Part shown: one piece after another, positions 1 through 7,746 of the stretch | Layout: each line of letters starts with the position of its first letter | Numbering within the stretch: the first letter of the stretch is position 1 | Assembly: GCF_015679265.1 (NCBI RefSeq) | Contig: NZ_CP064942.1 | Location: forward strand, 1,830,001-1,894,000 | Source: Pontivivens ytuae | GTDB taxonomy: Bacteria > Pseudomonadota > Alphaproteobacteria > Rhodobacterales > Rhodobacteraceae | Direction of reading: 5' to 3' | DNA: 64,000 nucleotides | Position numbers and translations under genes: made by a program | Notes under the pieces: generated by a model | Told to the model about the DNA's origin: nothing | The model's input: the letters and a program-made list of their open reading frames with translations, nothing else | The model's database searches: none

Positions 1-297
1 GCCGTCGAAGGCGGGGTCTGCGCCCATGCGGATAGCCGCGGGCAGGTTGCGGTCGCGCAGCTCGGTAGCAAGCGCTGCGGGCAGGTCCGCGATGCTCTCG
101 ATGCGGGAGACGGTGGCATCCGCCGCCTCGGCCTGGGCGATGAAACGGTCGAGGCGCTCGGGCCCGTCGAGCGAGGCGATGGTGGGGCGCGGCGCGGGAA
201 CCGCGCCGGGGCGGATCTCCGCCCCGATGGCGGCGGGGCCGCCATCGCGCCCCTGTGCCCGGCGGATCCGGGTGAGGATACGGTCGCGGGCACTCAT
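1..297 (-). CDS. lutC: LutC/YkgG-type LUD-domain protein, 3' end outside window (partial)
   Basis: The first 99 residues are visible, starting MSARDRILTRIRRAQG; the C-terminal part lies beyond the window edge. The start ATG overlaps the lutB stop codon in an ATGA, which fixes the start and indicates translational coupling. LutC proteins are LUD-domain subunits of the three-part cytoplasmic L-lactate dehydrogenase LutABC. The visible part is the variable N-terminal region, so the call rests mostly on operon position after lutA and lutB and on the family-typical basic start. Confidence 0.85.
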   Translation of the reverse strand, partial: MSARDRILTRIRRAQGRDGGPAAIGAEIRPGAVPAPRPTIASLDGPERLDRFIAQAEAADATVSRIESIADLPAALATELRDRNLPAAIRMGADPAFDG

Positions 298-1721
298 CGC
301 TTCGCCTTCCACTGCGCCATGAACGTGTCGCCCGAAGGCACCGGCATGTCCCGCGTCGCGGTCCAGCCCCCGGCGAGCGGCAGGGACGACACCCGCCCCC
401 TCCCGCGCCCCAGCAGCCGCAGCGCCGCCATGCCGAGCCGCGTGCCTGCACGATAGAGCCCCGGCCGCTTGGCGAAGAAGGCCCAGAGGCCGAGCCCGTA
501 GCGCGCCGCGCCCGGCGTCAGCTTCTTCTCGAATTCGCGTTCGCGCCAATGCCGCATCATCTTCGGCAGCGGGATGCGCATCGGGCAGACATCCTCACAC
601 CGCCCGCAGAAGGTGGAGGCGTTGGGCAGGTGCCCGCCCTCCTCCACCCCGATCAGCGAGGGCGTGAGCACCGCACCCATCGGCCCGGGATAGACCCAGC
701 CATAGGCGTGGCCGCCGACCGTCTGGTAGACCGGGCAGTGGTTCATGCAGGCGCCGCAGCGGATGCAGCGCAGCATCTCCTCGAACTCGGTGCCGAGCAT
801 GTTGGTCCGCCCGTTGTCGAGCAGGACGACGTGGTACTCCTCGGGTCCGTCCGGATCTTCCGCCCGGCGCGGGCCGCTGGAATAGGTCGTGTAGACGCTC
901 ATGTCCTGCCCGGTGGCGGAGCGGCCGAGGACGCGCAGGATGGTGGACGAGTCCTCCAGCGTCGGGACGATCTTCTCGATCGAGGCCATGACGATGTGGA
1001 CCCGCGGCAGCGACTGGCTGAGATCGCCATTGCCCTCATTGGTGACGATGACGCTCTGCCCCGTCTCGGCGATCAGCATGTTGGCGCCAGTGATGCCAAC
1101 CTCGGCCTGGAAGTACTTCTCCCGCAGGACGCCACGCGCCTCGCTCAGAAGCGTGTCGAGGCCGGAAAGGTCGCGGCTTTCGGGCAGGTGGGTGTGGGCC
1201 TTCTGAAACTCCTCGCGCACCTGCGGGACGGTGACGTGCACCGCGGGTGCAATGATGTGGGAGGGCGTCTCGCCGCGGAGCTGGATGATGTACTCGCCCA
1301 GATCCGTCTCCACCGGCTTGATCCCGTTGGCGGCGAGGTGGTCGTTGATCCCGCATTCCTCCGAGATCATCGTCTTGCCCTTGTTGACCGTCTTGGCCCC
1401 CGCCTTGCGGCAGATGTCGAGGACGATGTTCTGCGCGTCCTCCGCCGTTTCGGCCCAGTGGACGTGGCCGCCCGCTGCGGTGACCTTGCCCTCGTAGGCT
1501 TCGAGGTAGTCGGCGAGGTTGGCGAGGACGTGGTTTTTCAGGTCGCGCGCGGCATCGCGCAGGCCGTCGAATTCGTCCTCGCCCAGCTTGGCGCGGGCCG
1601 CGGCGCGCTTGCCGACGAAGCCGTTGCGGGCGCCGCGCAGGGCGGATTGCAGGTTCTCGTCGCGCAGCGCCTCGTGGGCATTCTGCTTGAACTGCGGCGT
1701 GGTGGGCTCGTGGAGGGTCAT
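294..1721 (-). CDS. lutB: LutB/LldF-type L-lactate oxidation iron-sulfur protein
   Basis: This 475-residue protein carries an N-terminal LUD domain and, in its C-terminal third, two ferredoxin-like cysteine clusters (CIRCGACMNHCPVY near residues 310-323 and CGRCEDVCPMRIPL about 45 residues later), each able to bind a 4Fe-4S centre. LutB passes electrons from L-lactate oxidation to pyruvate in the cytoplasm together with LutA and LutC. Its length is usual for the family. It follows lutA after a 232-bp gap that contains a palindromic repeat, and overlaps lutC by four bases. It probably depends on the operator upstream of lutA, unless the gap holds its own promoter. Confidence 0.93.
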   Translation of the reverse strand: MTLHEPTTPQFKQNAHEALRDENLQSALRGARNGFVGKRAAARAKLGEDEFDGLRDAARDLKNHVLANLADYLEAYEGKVTAAGGHVHWAETAEDAQNIVLDICRKAGAKTVNKGKTMISEECGINDHLAANGIKPVETDLGEYIIQLRGETPSHIIAPAVHVTVPQVREEFQKAHTHLPESRDLSGLDTLLSEARGVLREKYFQAEVGITGANMLIAETGQSVIVTNEGNGDLSQSLPRVHIVMASIEKIVPTLEDSSTILRVLGRSATGQDMSVYTTYSSGPRRAEDPDGPEEYHVVLLDNGRTNMLGTEFEEMLRCIRCGACMNHCPVYQTVGGHAYGWVYPGPMGAVLTPSLIGVEEGGHLPNASTFCGRCEDVCPMRIPLPKMMRHWREREFEKKLTPGAARYGLGLWAFFAKRPGLYRAGTRLGMAALRLLGRGRGRVSSLPLAGGWTATRDMPVPSGDTFMAQWKAKR

Positions 1722-1953
1722 GGAGCGACGTCCTCGTGATCGACGCGCGCCGATAGGTCAGCGCCCGCGCCGCGAGGTGGGCGTGGAAGCGCCCGCCCCG
1801 GGGGGGCGGTGCGGGCGCTGGCCGGGCTGCTCGCCCGGCAGAGGGTGTTCCGAAGCGTGCTGAAATCCGAGCGGCCCCGGATCAGGTCCGGGGCGGTTTC
1901 AAAGAGTTCCAACCGTCCCGGCCGAAGCGCCGGGACCTTTCGCCACATGTCGA
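1722..1953. other. lutA-lutB intergenic region with no supported gene
   Basis: This 232-bp stretch lies inside the lut operon. A 79-codon frame crosses it (1718-1957) but is rich in Arg, Pro and Ala and overlaps a palindromic repeat, so it is not called. The only recognisable content is the double-palindrome repeat at 1874-1936. Confidence 0.6.
1874..1936 (-). repeat. Composite double-palindrome (REP-like) repeat, copy 1
   Basis: Two hairpins with 8-bp stems: 1874-1881 pairs with 1887-1894 (CCCCGGA, loop TCAGG), and 1915-1922 pairs with 1929-1936 (GTCCCGGC, loop of 6). The spacer between hairpins is 20 nt. Read on the minus strand, the order and spacing match the copies at 34705 and 34879, including a loop close to CTTGA in the second hairpin. 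This looks like a REP/BIME-type intergenic repeat. Confidence 0.8.
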
Positions 1954-2700
1954 TCATTTCGAGCCCTCCCCGATCGCCGGCGTGTCGGTCATGCCGGCGA
2001 GCACCTCGACCACGTGGCGGACCTCCAGCCCGCGGCCATCACGCTGCGCCTTGCCCGCCATGTTCATCAGGCAGCCGAGATCGCCGGCCAAGAGCATCTC
2101 GGCCCCCGTGTCGGCGGCGTTGCGGGTCTTGTCACCGACCATGCTGTCGGAAATTTCGGGATACTTCACGCAGAAGGTGCCGCCGAAGCCGCAGCAGACC
2201 TCGGCCTCCTCCATCTCGCGCAGGGTGGTCCCGGCGGAGGCCAGCAGCTTCCTCGGCTGCGCCTTCACGCCGAGCCCGCGCAGGCCGGAGCAGGAGTCGT
2301 GATAGGTGGCGAGCCGCGGAACGTCGGCCTCCACGCCCTCCACCCCCAGCACATCGACCAGGAACGACGTCACCTCGTGGGTTTTCGCCGCCAGCGCCTC
2401 GGCCCGCTTGCGCCAGGCGCCGTCGAGCATCTGCGGATAGTCCTTCACGATGGTCCCGGCGCAGGAGCCGGAGGGGGCCACGACATAGTCATAGCCCTCG
2501 AAAGCAAAAATCACCTGTTTCGCGATCTCGGCCGCCGTCGCGCGGTCGCCGGAGTTCCAGGCGGGCTGGCCGCAGCAGGTCTGCGCCTCGGGCACCTCGA
2601 CGGTGCAGCCCGCGTCCTCCAGCAGTTTGACGGTGGCAAACCCCACCGTGGGGCGGAACATGTCGACGAGGCAGGTGACGAACAGGGCGACGCGGGGCAT
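1954..2700 (-). CDS. lutA: LutA-type (Fe-S)-binding protein of L-lactate oxidation
   Basis: The 248-residue protein has two cysteine-rich CCG domains: CCGQPAWNSG near residue 42, and YHDSCSGLRG plus CCGFGGTFC in the C-terminal half (residues about 130-175). These are the hallmark of the LutA/GlpC/HdrB family, whose cysteines bind an iron-sulfur cluster. LutA acts with LutB and LutC in cytoplasmic oxidation of L-lactate. It is the first gene of the lut transcription unit. The ATG at 2700 lies 15 bp downstream of a perfect inverted repeat that resembles a GntR/FadR-family operator. Confidence 0.92.
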   Translation of the reverse strand: MPRVALFVTCLVDMFRPTVGFATVKLLEDAGCTVEVPEAQTCCGQPAWNSGDRATAAEIAKQVIFAFEGYDYVVAPSGSCAGTIVKDYPQMLDGAWRKRAEALAAKTHEVTSFLVDVLGVEGVEADVPRLATYHDSCSGLRGLGVKAQPRKLLASAGTTLREMEEAEVCCGFGGTFCVKYPEISDSMVGDKTRNAADTGAEMLLAGDLGCLMNMAGKAQRDGRGLEVRHVVEVLAGMTDTPAIGEGSK

Positions 2701-2714
2701 CAGGCTCTCCGAAT

Positions 2715-2733
2715 TGGTAAGGTTCTCTTACCA
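2715..2733. promoter_or_regulatory. Putative GntR/FadR-family operator upstream of lutA
   Basis: A perfect 7-bp inverted repeat TGGTAAG / CTTACCA with a 5-nt spacer lies 15-33 bp upstream of the lutA start codon. FCD-type GntR regulators such as LldR and PdhR bind TGGT-N-ACCA sites, so control of lut by such a repressor is a natural reading. The cognate regulator is unknown; the GntR gene at 3355-4002 is one candidate. Confidence 0.7.
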
Positions 2734-2749
2734 CATCCTGCGGTTCGCG

Positions 2750-3358
2750 CTAGCGACAAAACGGCCCGGAGCTGTAGCCGGAGGCGACGTCGAAGTGGAA
2801 GTGGTCGCGATGCGCGGCGTTGTACTCCGGCCCGAGCACGGTGGAGAACGGGCCGCACGCGCTCGAATGGACCTTCCGCAGGAAGCGGCTGGAGGCCCAG
2901 TCGTCCAGCACGCTGATCCGGCCGCCATCGGCGAAGCGGAAACCGGTGATGTCGACGGCGTTGCCCAGCGCGTGCTCGCTGAGCCGTCCGCCCGCGCGGC
3001 CATAGCGGTTGCGGCAGGCATAGGTCACGGCGACCTCGACTTCGGTGACGCGGCGGCCATCCTCCGCCGCGGCGCGGGCCATGCCGCTGTCCATCCAGTT
3101 CGCCATCGCACGTGCCGCCTTGCAGTCCACGGTCGCGCCGCCGCCGAGGCTGACGCCGCCGATGGACCAGAGCTCCACCGCGTTGCCGATGCCGCACTGG
3201 CCCGGCCCGTCGACGAAGCCGATGGCCTGGCCTTGGAGGCGCGGGTCGCCGCACAGGCCGCCGCCGGTGATGCGGGCGCTCTGCCGCTCGGGTTCGTCCT
3301 CGCCGCAGGCCAGCAGAACGGTGAACGCGGCGAGCGCCGCGAGGGTTGTCGTCTTCAT
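2750..3358 (-). CDS. Extensin-like C-terminal domain lipoprotein
   Basis: This 202-residue protein begins with a lipoprotein signal peptide ending in LLAC, so the mature protein probably starts at Cys18. The rest matches the bacterial extensin-like C-terminal domain: several paired cysteines, SEHALGNAVDI near residues 130-140, and a terminal DHFHFDV motif. The His/Asp pattern is that of the VanY/D-Ala-D-Ala carboxypeptidase fold, so a role in cell-wall peptide processing is likely but not proven for this family. Its start overlaps the stop of the GntR gene (ATGA), so the two are probably cotranscribed. Confidence 0.85.
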   Translation of the reverse strand: MKTTTLAALAAFTVLLACGEDEPERQSARITGGGLCGDPRLQGQAIGFVDGPGQCGIGNAVELWSIGGVSLGGGATVDCKAARAMANWMDSGMARAAAEDGRRVTEVEVAVTYACRNRYGRAGGRLSEHALGNAVDITGFRFADGGRISVLDDWASSRFLRKVHSSACGPFSTVLGPEYNAAHRDHFHFDVASGYSSGPFCR

Positions 3359-4002
3359 CGCGCGAGCATCCTCAGTCCCCCAGTCACGTCGGCCCGCACG
3401 GCGAGGCGCAGGCCGGGCTCATCACCGGCCTTCAGCGCCGCGATGATCTTGGAATGTGTGTCGACGGCGCGGGTTTGCTGCTGACGCGCGTACATCGCGC
3501 GCAAGGTGGGACCGGATTGCAACCATACGGTTTCGGTGAGCGCCAGCATCGCGGGGGCCTGAGCGCGGAGGTAGAGCGTGCGGTGGAACTCCAGATTGGC
3601 GCGGACATAGCCGGTGCGCGCGCCATCGGCGACGAGGCGCGCGATCTCGGCATTCAGCGCCTCCATCCGCTCGATCAGCGCCATGTGGGCGCGCGGCAGG
3701 GCGCGGGCGGCAAGCTCCGGCTCCAGGAGGGCGCGGATCGCAGCGAGCTCCTCGATCCGCTCGGGCGTGAGCTCGGGCGTCGCGATGCGGCCGGATTTGG
3801 AGAGGGTGAGCGCCCCCTCGGCCACCAGCCGCCGCAGCGCCTCCCGCACCGGGGTCATGGACACGCCGAGATCGCCGGCGATGCCGCGCAGGGTCAGGCT
3901 CTGCCCCGGCTCCATCTCCCCTTGTAGGATGGCGGTGCGCAGGTGGCGGTAGACCCGTTCATGGGCCGGGCCCTGCCCCTCGATCCTGTCGCGCGCATTC
4001 AT
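3355..4002 (-). CDS. GntR-family transcriptional regulator (FCD domain)
   Basis: The 215-residue protein has an N-terminal winged helix (HERVYRHLRTAILQGEMEPGQSLTLRGIAGDLGVSMTPVREAL begins near residue 14; only its pattern is cited) followed by an all-helical FCD effector domain from about residue 85. The FCD domain usually binds a metal and a small carboxylate. The ATG at 4002 was chosen over a far-upstream in-frame start because it lies directly before the HTH. It is divergent from the LysE/agmatinase/glutamine-synthetase genes, and could regulate these or the nearby lut operon. Confidence 0.9.
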   Translation of the reverse strand: MNARDRIEGQGPAHERVYRHLRTAILQGEMEPGQSLTLRGIAGDLGVSMTPVREALRRLVAEGALTLSKSGRIATPELTPERIEELAAIRALLEPELAARALPRAHMALIERMEALNAEIARLVADGARTGYVRANLEFHRTLYLRAQAPAMLALTETVWLQSGPTLRAMYARQQQTRAVDTHSKIIAALKAGDEPGLRLAVRADVTGGLRMLAR

Positions 4003-4104
4003 GGGCGCTACACTCCCCCTCCGCCACGGGACGGTCAAGCGCCGCCATCTGGACAGGCGGGGGCGATGGTGGTTTCTGGTGAGGCAGTTACGCGGGAGCG
4101 CGCC

Positions 4105-4713
4105 ATGGACGCCCAGACCCTCATCCTCTTCGTGCTTGCCGTCGTGCCGCTGATCTGTACGCCGGGGCCGGACATCCTGTTCGCGATCAGCCAGGGGCTC
4201 GCTGCCGGGCGGCGCGGGGCGCTGCGCGCGGTGGCGGGCGTGCTGATCGGCTACTCGGCGCATGCGCTGCTGGCCGCCGTCGGGATCGCGGCGCTGGTGG
4301 CGGCCTCGCCCATGCTCTTCACCGTCGTGAAATGGCTGGGGGTCGCCTATATCTCGTGGCTCGCCTACCGGATGCTGCGCTCGGCGTGGGAGCGGCGGGG
4401 CGATCTGGAGGTGGTGGCGACGCCGCCGGTCTCTCTGTGGCGGGGGTTCTTCACGAGCTTCCTGAACCCCAAGGGCATCCTGATGTACGTCGCGGTGCTC
4501 CCGCAATTCGTGGACCCGACGCAGGCGGTGGCGCCGCAGACGCTGCTCCTGTCGGCGGTGTTCATCGGGCTCTGCGGGCTGATCTACTGCGTAGTGGGGC
4601 TGGCGGCCGCCCGCTCCGCCGGGAAGGCCCTGCGCGACGCGGTCCGGCGGCGGATCGAGGCGATCGCGGGCGGCTTGCTCGTGGGTGCGGCGGCCAAGAT
4701 GGCGGGGGCGTGA
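4105..4713 (+). CDS. LysE-family translocator
   Basis: A 202-residue integral membrane protein with about six hydrophobic segments. The N-terminal CTPGPDILFAISQGLAAGRRGAL block is the LysE/RhtB family signature, and NPKG near residue 125 is a second family mark. These proteins export amino acids or related small molecules across the inner membrane. The ATG at 4105 precedes the first hydrophobic helix. The stop overlaps the start of the agmatinase gene (TGATG), so the substrate may be linked to guanidino compounds or polyamines. Confidence 0.9.
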   Translation: MDAQTLILFVLAVVPLICTPGPDILFAISQGLAAGRRGALRAVAGVLIGYSAHALLAAVGIAALVAASPMLFTVVKWLGVAYISWLAYRMLRSAWERRGDLEVVATPPVSLWRGFFTSFLNPKGILMYVAVLPQFVDPTQAVAPQTLLLSAVFIGLCGLIYCVVGLAAARSAGKALRDAVRRRIEAIAGGLLVGAAAKMAGA

Positions 4714-5654
4714 TGGACCACCGCAAGGATTATGCCTTCACCGCCGACGGGCTGAAGGACAACACCCATGACGAGATGTTCTATTCCGGCGCGCTGAGCT
4801 TCTGCCGCCGGAAATATGTGCGCGATTTGAGCGGGGTTGATGTGGCGGTGATGGGCGTGCCCTTCGACACCTCCGTCACCAACCGGCCGGGCAGCCGCTT
4901 CGGCCCGCGAGCGGTACGCGCGGCCTCCACCAACCTCGCCTGGGCGCGCGCCTGGCCGTCGAGCTTCGACCCGTTCGAGCGGCTGGCGGTGGGCGACTGG
5001 GGCGACATCCATATCGACCCCGGCCATCCGGAGCAGACGCCCGCGCATATCGAGGCGGCGATTGCCCATGTGCTCGGGCAAGTGGACAAGGTGCTGCTGA
5101 TCGGCGGCGATCACTTCACCACTTACCCGTCGCTGAAGGCGCATGTGGCCAAGCACGGCCCGCTGGGCCTGATCCAGTTCGATGCCCATACCGACACGTG
5201 GAAGGATGACGGGACGCGGATCGACCATGGCACCATGTTCTACCACGCGGTCGAGGAGGGGCTGATCGACCCGGACCGCTCGATCCAGGTCGGCATCCGC
5301 ACCACCAACGACGATCCGCTTGGGATTGAGGTGCGTAATGCGATCAAGGTACATGAGACCCCGACTGCCGAGACCGTGACCGCGGTCCGCGAGCGGGTCG
5401 GCGACGGGCCCTGCTATCTGACCTTCGACATCGACGCGCTCGATCCGTCCTGCGCGCCGGGCACCGGCACGCCCGTAGTGGGCGGGCTGACGACACATCA
5501 GGCGATGGCGATCTTGCGCGGCCTGCACGGCCTCAACATCGTGGGCGGCGACGTGGTCGAGGTCTCGCCCGCCTACGACGTCGGCGAGATCACGGCGCTG
5601 GCCGGGGCGACCATCGCACTGGAGCTCCTTTGTATCTACGCGAGCGCGTCATGA
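4713..5654 (+). CDS. speB: Agmatinase-family ureohydrolase
   Basis: This 313-residue protein carries all three ureohydrolase metal motifs: GGDH (about residue 130), DAHTD (about 155) and TFDIDALDPSCAPGTGTP (about 230). They bind the two Mn ions that activate water for release of urea from a guanidino substrate. Agmatine to putrescine plus urea is the default prediction. Relatives act on guanidinobutyrate or guanidinopropionate, so the substrate is unsettled. The gene overlaps the LysE gene before it and the glutamine synthetase homologue after it. Confidence 0.88.
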   Translation: MDHRKDYAFTADGLKDNTHDEMFYSGALSFCRRKYVRDLSGVDVAVMGVPFDTSVTNRPGSRFGPRAVRAASTNLAWARAWPSSFDPFERLAVGDWGDIHIDPGHPEQTPAHIEAAIAHVLGQVDKVLLIGGDHFTTYPSLKAHVAKHGPLGLIQFDAHTDTWKDDGTRIDHGTMFYHAVEEGLIDPDRSIQVGIRTTNDDPLGIEVRNAIKVHETPTAETVTAVRERVGDGPCYLTFDIDALDPSCAPGTGTPVVGGLTTHQAMAILRGLHGLNIVGGDVVEVSPAYDVGEITALAGATIALELLCIYASAS

Positions 5655-6997
5655 GCGACATGCGCCCCGCGATCCGGCAGGCGGTCGAGACTGGCGACCT
5701 ACGCTCCATTGAGCTGGTCTTTCCCGACATGAACGGCGTGTTCCGGGGCAAGCACCTGCCGCCGGACCAGGTCGACAAGCTCTTCGGCGCGGTGAAGCTG
5801 CCGCTGTCGACCTACAACCTCGACATCCTGTCGGCGGATGTGGAGGCGGCCGGCATCGCCATCGACCGGGGCGACCCGGACGGGTGCGGGCACTGCGTCG
5901 CTTTCGGCCCGGCCCTGTGGTCCGACCATGGCGTGGCGCTGATGACCATGACGCATGCGGATGGGCGGCCCAATGTCTACGACCCGCGGCAGGCGCTGGC
6001 CGCGGTGGTCCGGCGCTTTACCGAGAAGGGGCTGACGCCGGTCGTCGCGCCGGAGCTGGAGTTCTACCTGATGGACGCCGCCCGCGATCCGGGTGGACGG
6101 GGCCAGCCGCCCGTCAGCCCGCTTACCGGTGACCGGCTGGAGGACCCGCAGATCTACCGGCTCAGCGTGCAGGAGCCGTTCCTGCCGATCCTCAACGAGA
6201 TCAGGGAGGCGGCGCTGGCGCTTGGCGCGCAGGCGGACGTGGCGCTCGCGGAGTTTGGGCCGGGACAGTTCGAGATCAACCTCGCGCATACGGCCGACGC
6301 GCTCTCCGCCGCCGACCAGGCCATGATGCTCAAGCTCGCGATCCGCGGCGTGGCGCGGAAGCATGGGCTGGAGGCGTGCTTCATGGCCAAGCCTTATGGC
6401 GAGCATTCGGGCTCGGGGCTCCATTTCCACATCTCGATGCTGGACGAGGCGGGGCGCAACATCTTCGCCGGCGATTGCGAGATGCCGAACGCGGCGCTGG
6501 GCGGCGCAGTGGCGAAGCTGGTGGACGAGATGCCGGCGTCCACACTCGTCTTCGCGCCGCATCTGAACTCCTACCGGCGGCTCGCACCCGGGAGCTATGC
6601 GCCGATCATCGCGGCCTGGGGCCTCGACAATCGGGGCGTGGCGGTGCGGGTGCCCGCGACCACCGGCAAGGCGGCCCGGCTGGAGCATCGCGTCGCCGGG
6701 GCCGACGCCAATCCCTACATCTCGCTCGCCATCGTGTTGCAGGCGGTGCTGGAGGGGATGGAGCATCCGGCCGATCCCGGCACCCCGGTGGTCGGTGAGG
6801 CCACGGCGGAGCACGGGCCGGAGCTGCCGCTCGGTTGGGGCCGGGCGCTCGCGGCATTCCAGGAGTCAGAATTCGTCGCCCGTGCACTCGGTCCGGAATT
6901 CGCGCGCGTCTACGGGCTGATGAAAGCGCAGGAGATGGACAGCCTGCGCACCCGGGTGACGGACGTGGAGTTCGACATCTACATGCGGTCGCTCTGA
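5651..6997 (+). CDS. Glutamine-synthetase-family ligase (GlnA3/PuuA-like)
   Basis: The 448-residue protein has the glutamine synthetase fold with the catalytic PELEFYLMD block (about residue 140), the FGPGQFEINL block (about 210) and HSGSGLHFHISM (about 255). The ATG at 5651 overlaps the agmatinase stop. Members of this branch ligate glutamate to amines such as putrescine, giving gamma-glutamyl intermediates, rather than making glutamine. With the agmatinase upstream, a gamma-glutamyl-putrescine route is the simplest reading. No PuuB or PuuC homologue follows within the window. Confidence 0.85.
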   Translation: MSDMRPAIRQAVETGDLRSIELVFPDMNGVFRGKHLPPDQVDKLFGAVKLPLSTYNLDILSADVEAAGIAIDRGDPDGCGHCVAFGPALWSDHGVALMTMTHADGRPNVYDPRQALAAVVRRFTEKGLTPVVAPELEFYLMDAARDPGGRGQPPVSPLTGDRLEDPQIYRLSVQEPFLPILNEIREAALALGAQADVALAEFGPGQFEINLAHTADALSAADQAMMLKLAIRGVARKHGLEACFMAKPYGEHSGSGLHFHISMLDEAGRNIFAGDCEMPNAALGGAVAKLVDEMPASTLVFAPHLNSYRRLAPGSYAPIIAAWGLDNRGVAVRVPATTGKAARLEHRVAGADANPYISLAIVLQAVLEGMEHPADPGTPVVGEATAEHGPELPLGWGRALAAFQESEFVARALGPEFARVYGLMKAQEMDSLRTRVTDVEFDIYMRSL

Positions 6998-7143
6998 ACA
7001 GACTGTCGCCGCTGCGGCTCCAATCCCCGTTTTCCGCCTCGCTCAAGCGCGATTTCGTGAACTGCCGTTCCATTGGGCGGTGCTCCGACCACCTGTGGCC
7101 GGTCGCGCAGGACCGCGCGTCGCCACAGCAAAGGACGAAGCCC

Positions 7144-7710
7144 GTGAAAACGACCGTGCACACGCTCGACAGCGCCCCCGAAGACTCCAAGCCGCTCCTC
7201 GAAAACTCCATGAAGACGTTCGGGCGGCCGCCCAGCCTGCATGGCGTGATGGCGGAGAGTCCGGGGCTGCTGGAGGGTTACCAGCGGCTGCACGCGCTCG
7301 CGATCAACGGCACGGCCTTCACCAAAGAGGAGCGGACGGTGGTCTGGATGACGGTCAATGTCAGGCATCAGTGCCACTACTGCGTGCCTGCCCATACCGC
7401 CATTGCCCATCGGGAGAAGGTGGATCCCGCGATCATTGATGCGCTGAGGGATGAGACGCCGCTCGTGGATGCGAAGCTGGAGGCGCTGCGCGACTTCACC
7501 CTCGCCGTGGCGGACAGCCGTGGCCGTCCGTCGGCGGAGCAGGTCGCAGCGTTCGAGGCCGCGGGCTATGGCGAGCGCGCGGTGCTCGACGTGATCCTGA
7601 TCGTCGCGCAGAAGGTGATGTCGAACTACGTGAATTCGATCTTCGACACGCCCACGGATGCGGCGTTCGAGAAGTTCGCATGGCAGCCGAAGGGCGAGCG
7701 CGCGGCGTAA
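7144..7710 (+). CDS. Carboxymuconolactone decarboxylase / AhpD-like protein
   Basis: A 188-residue all-helical protein with the AhpD-family motif VRHQCHYCVPAHTAIAH, in which the CxxC pair and the following His form the peroxidase-like active site. A GTG start at 7144 with GGACGAAG just upstream gives the expected N-terminus; a second candidate is the ATG 66 bp further in. Such proteins are usually disulfide-linked antioxidant or decarboxylase-like enzymes; the substrate is not predictable. It converges on the BY-kinase gene. Confidence 0.85.
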   Translation: MKTTVHTLDSAPEDSKPLLENSMKTFGRPPSLHGVMAESPGLLEGYQRLHALAINGTAFTKEERTVVWMTVNVRHQCHYCVPAHTAIAHREKVDPAIIDALRDETPLVDAKLEALRDFTLAVADSRGRPSAEQVAAFEAAGYGERAVLDVILIVAQKVMSNYVNSIFDTPTDAAFEKFAWQPKGERAA

Positions 7711-7719
7711 TCACCGGAT

Positions 7720-7746
7720 GGGGCGCGGGCCCGTCGGCCCCGCCCC
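7720..7746. terminator. Convergent hairpin between AhpD-like gene and BY-kinase gene
   Basis: A GC-rich hairpin with stems 7720-7731 and 7736-7746 (one bulged base, 4-nt loop) fills the 36-bp gap between two convergent stop codons. There is no T-tract on either side, so it may only stabilise 3' ends. Confidence 0.5.

Noticed and set aside
1718..1957. 79-codon minus frame between lutA and lutB overlapping both
   Set aside because: Low-complexity Arg/Pro/Ala-rich sequence that runs through a palindromic repeat; no domain and no independent ribosome site.
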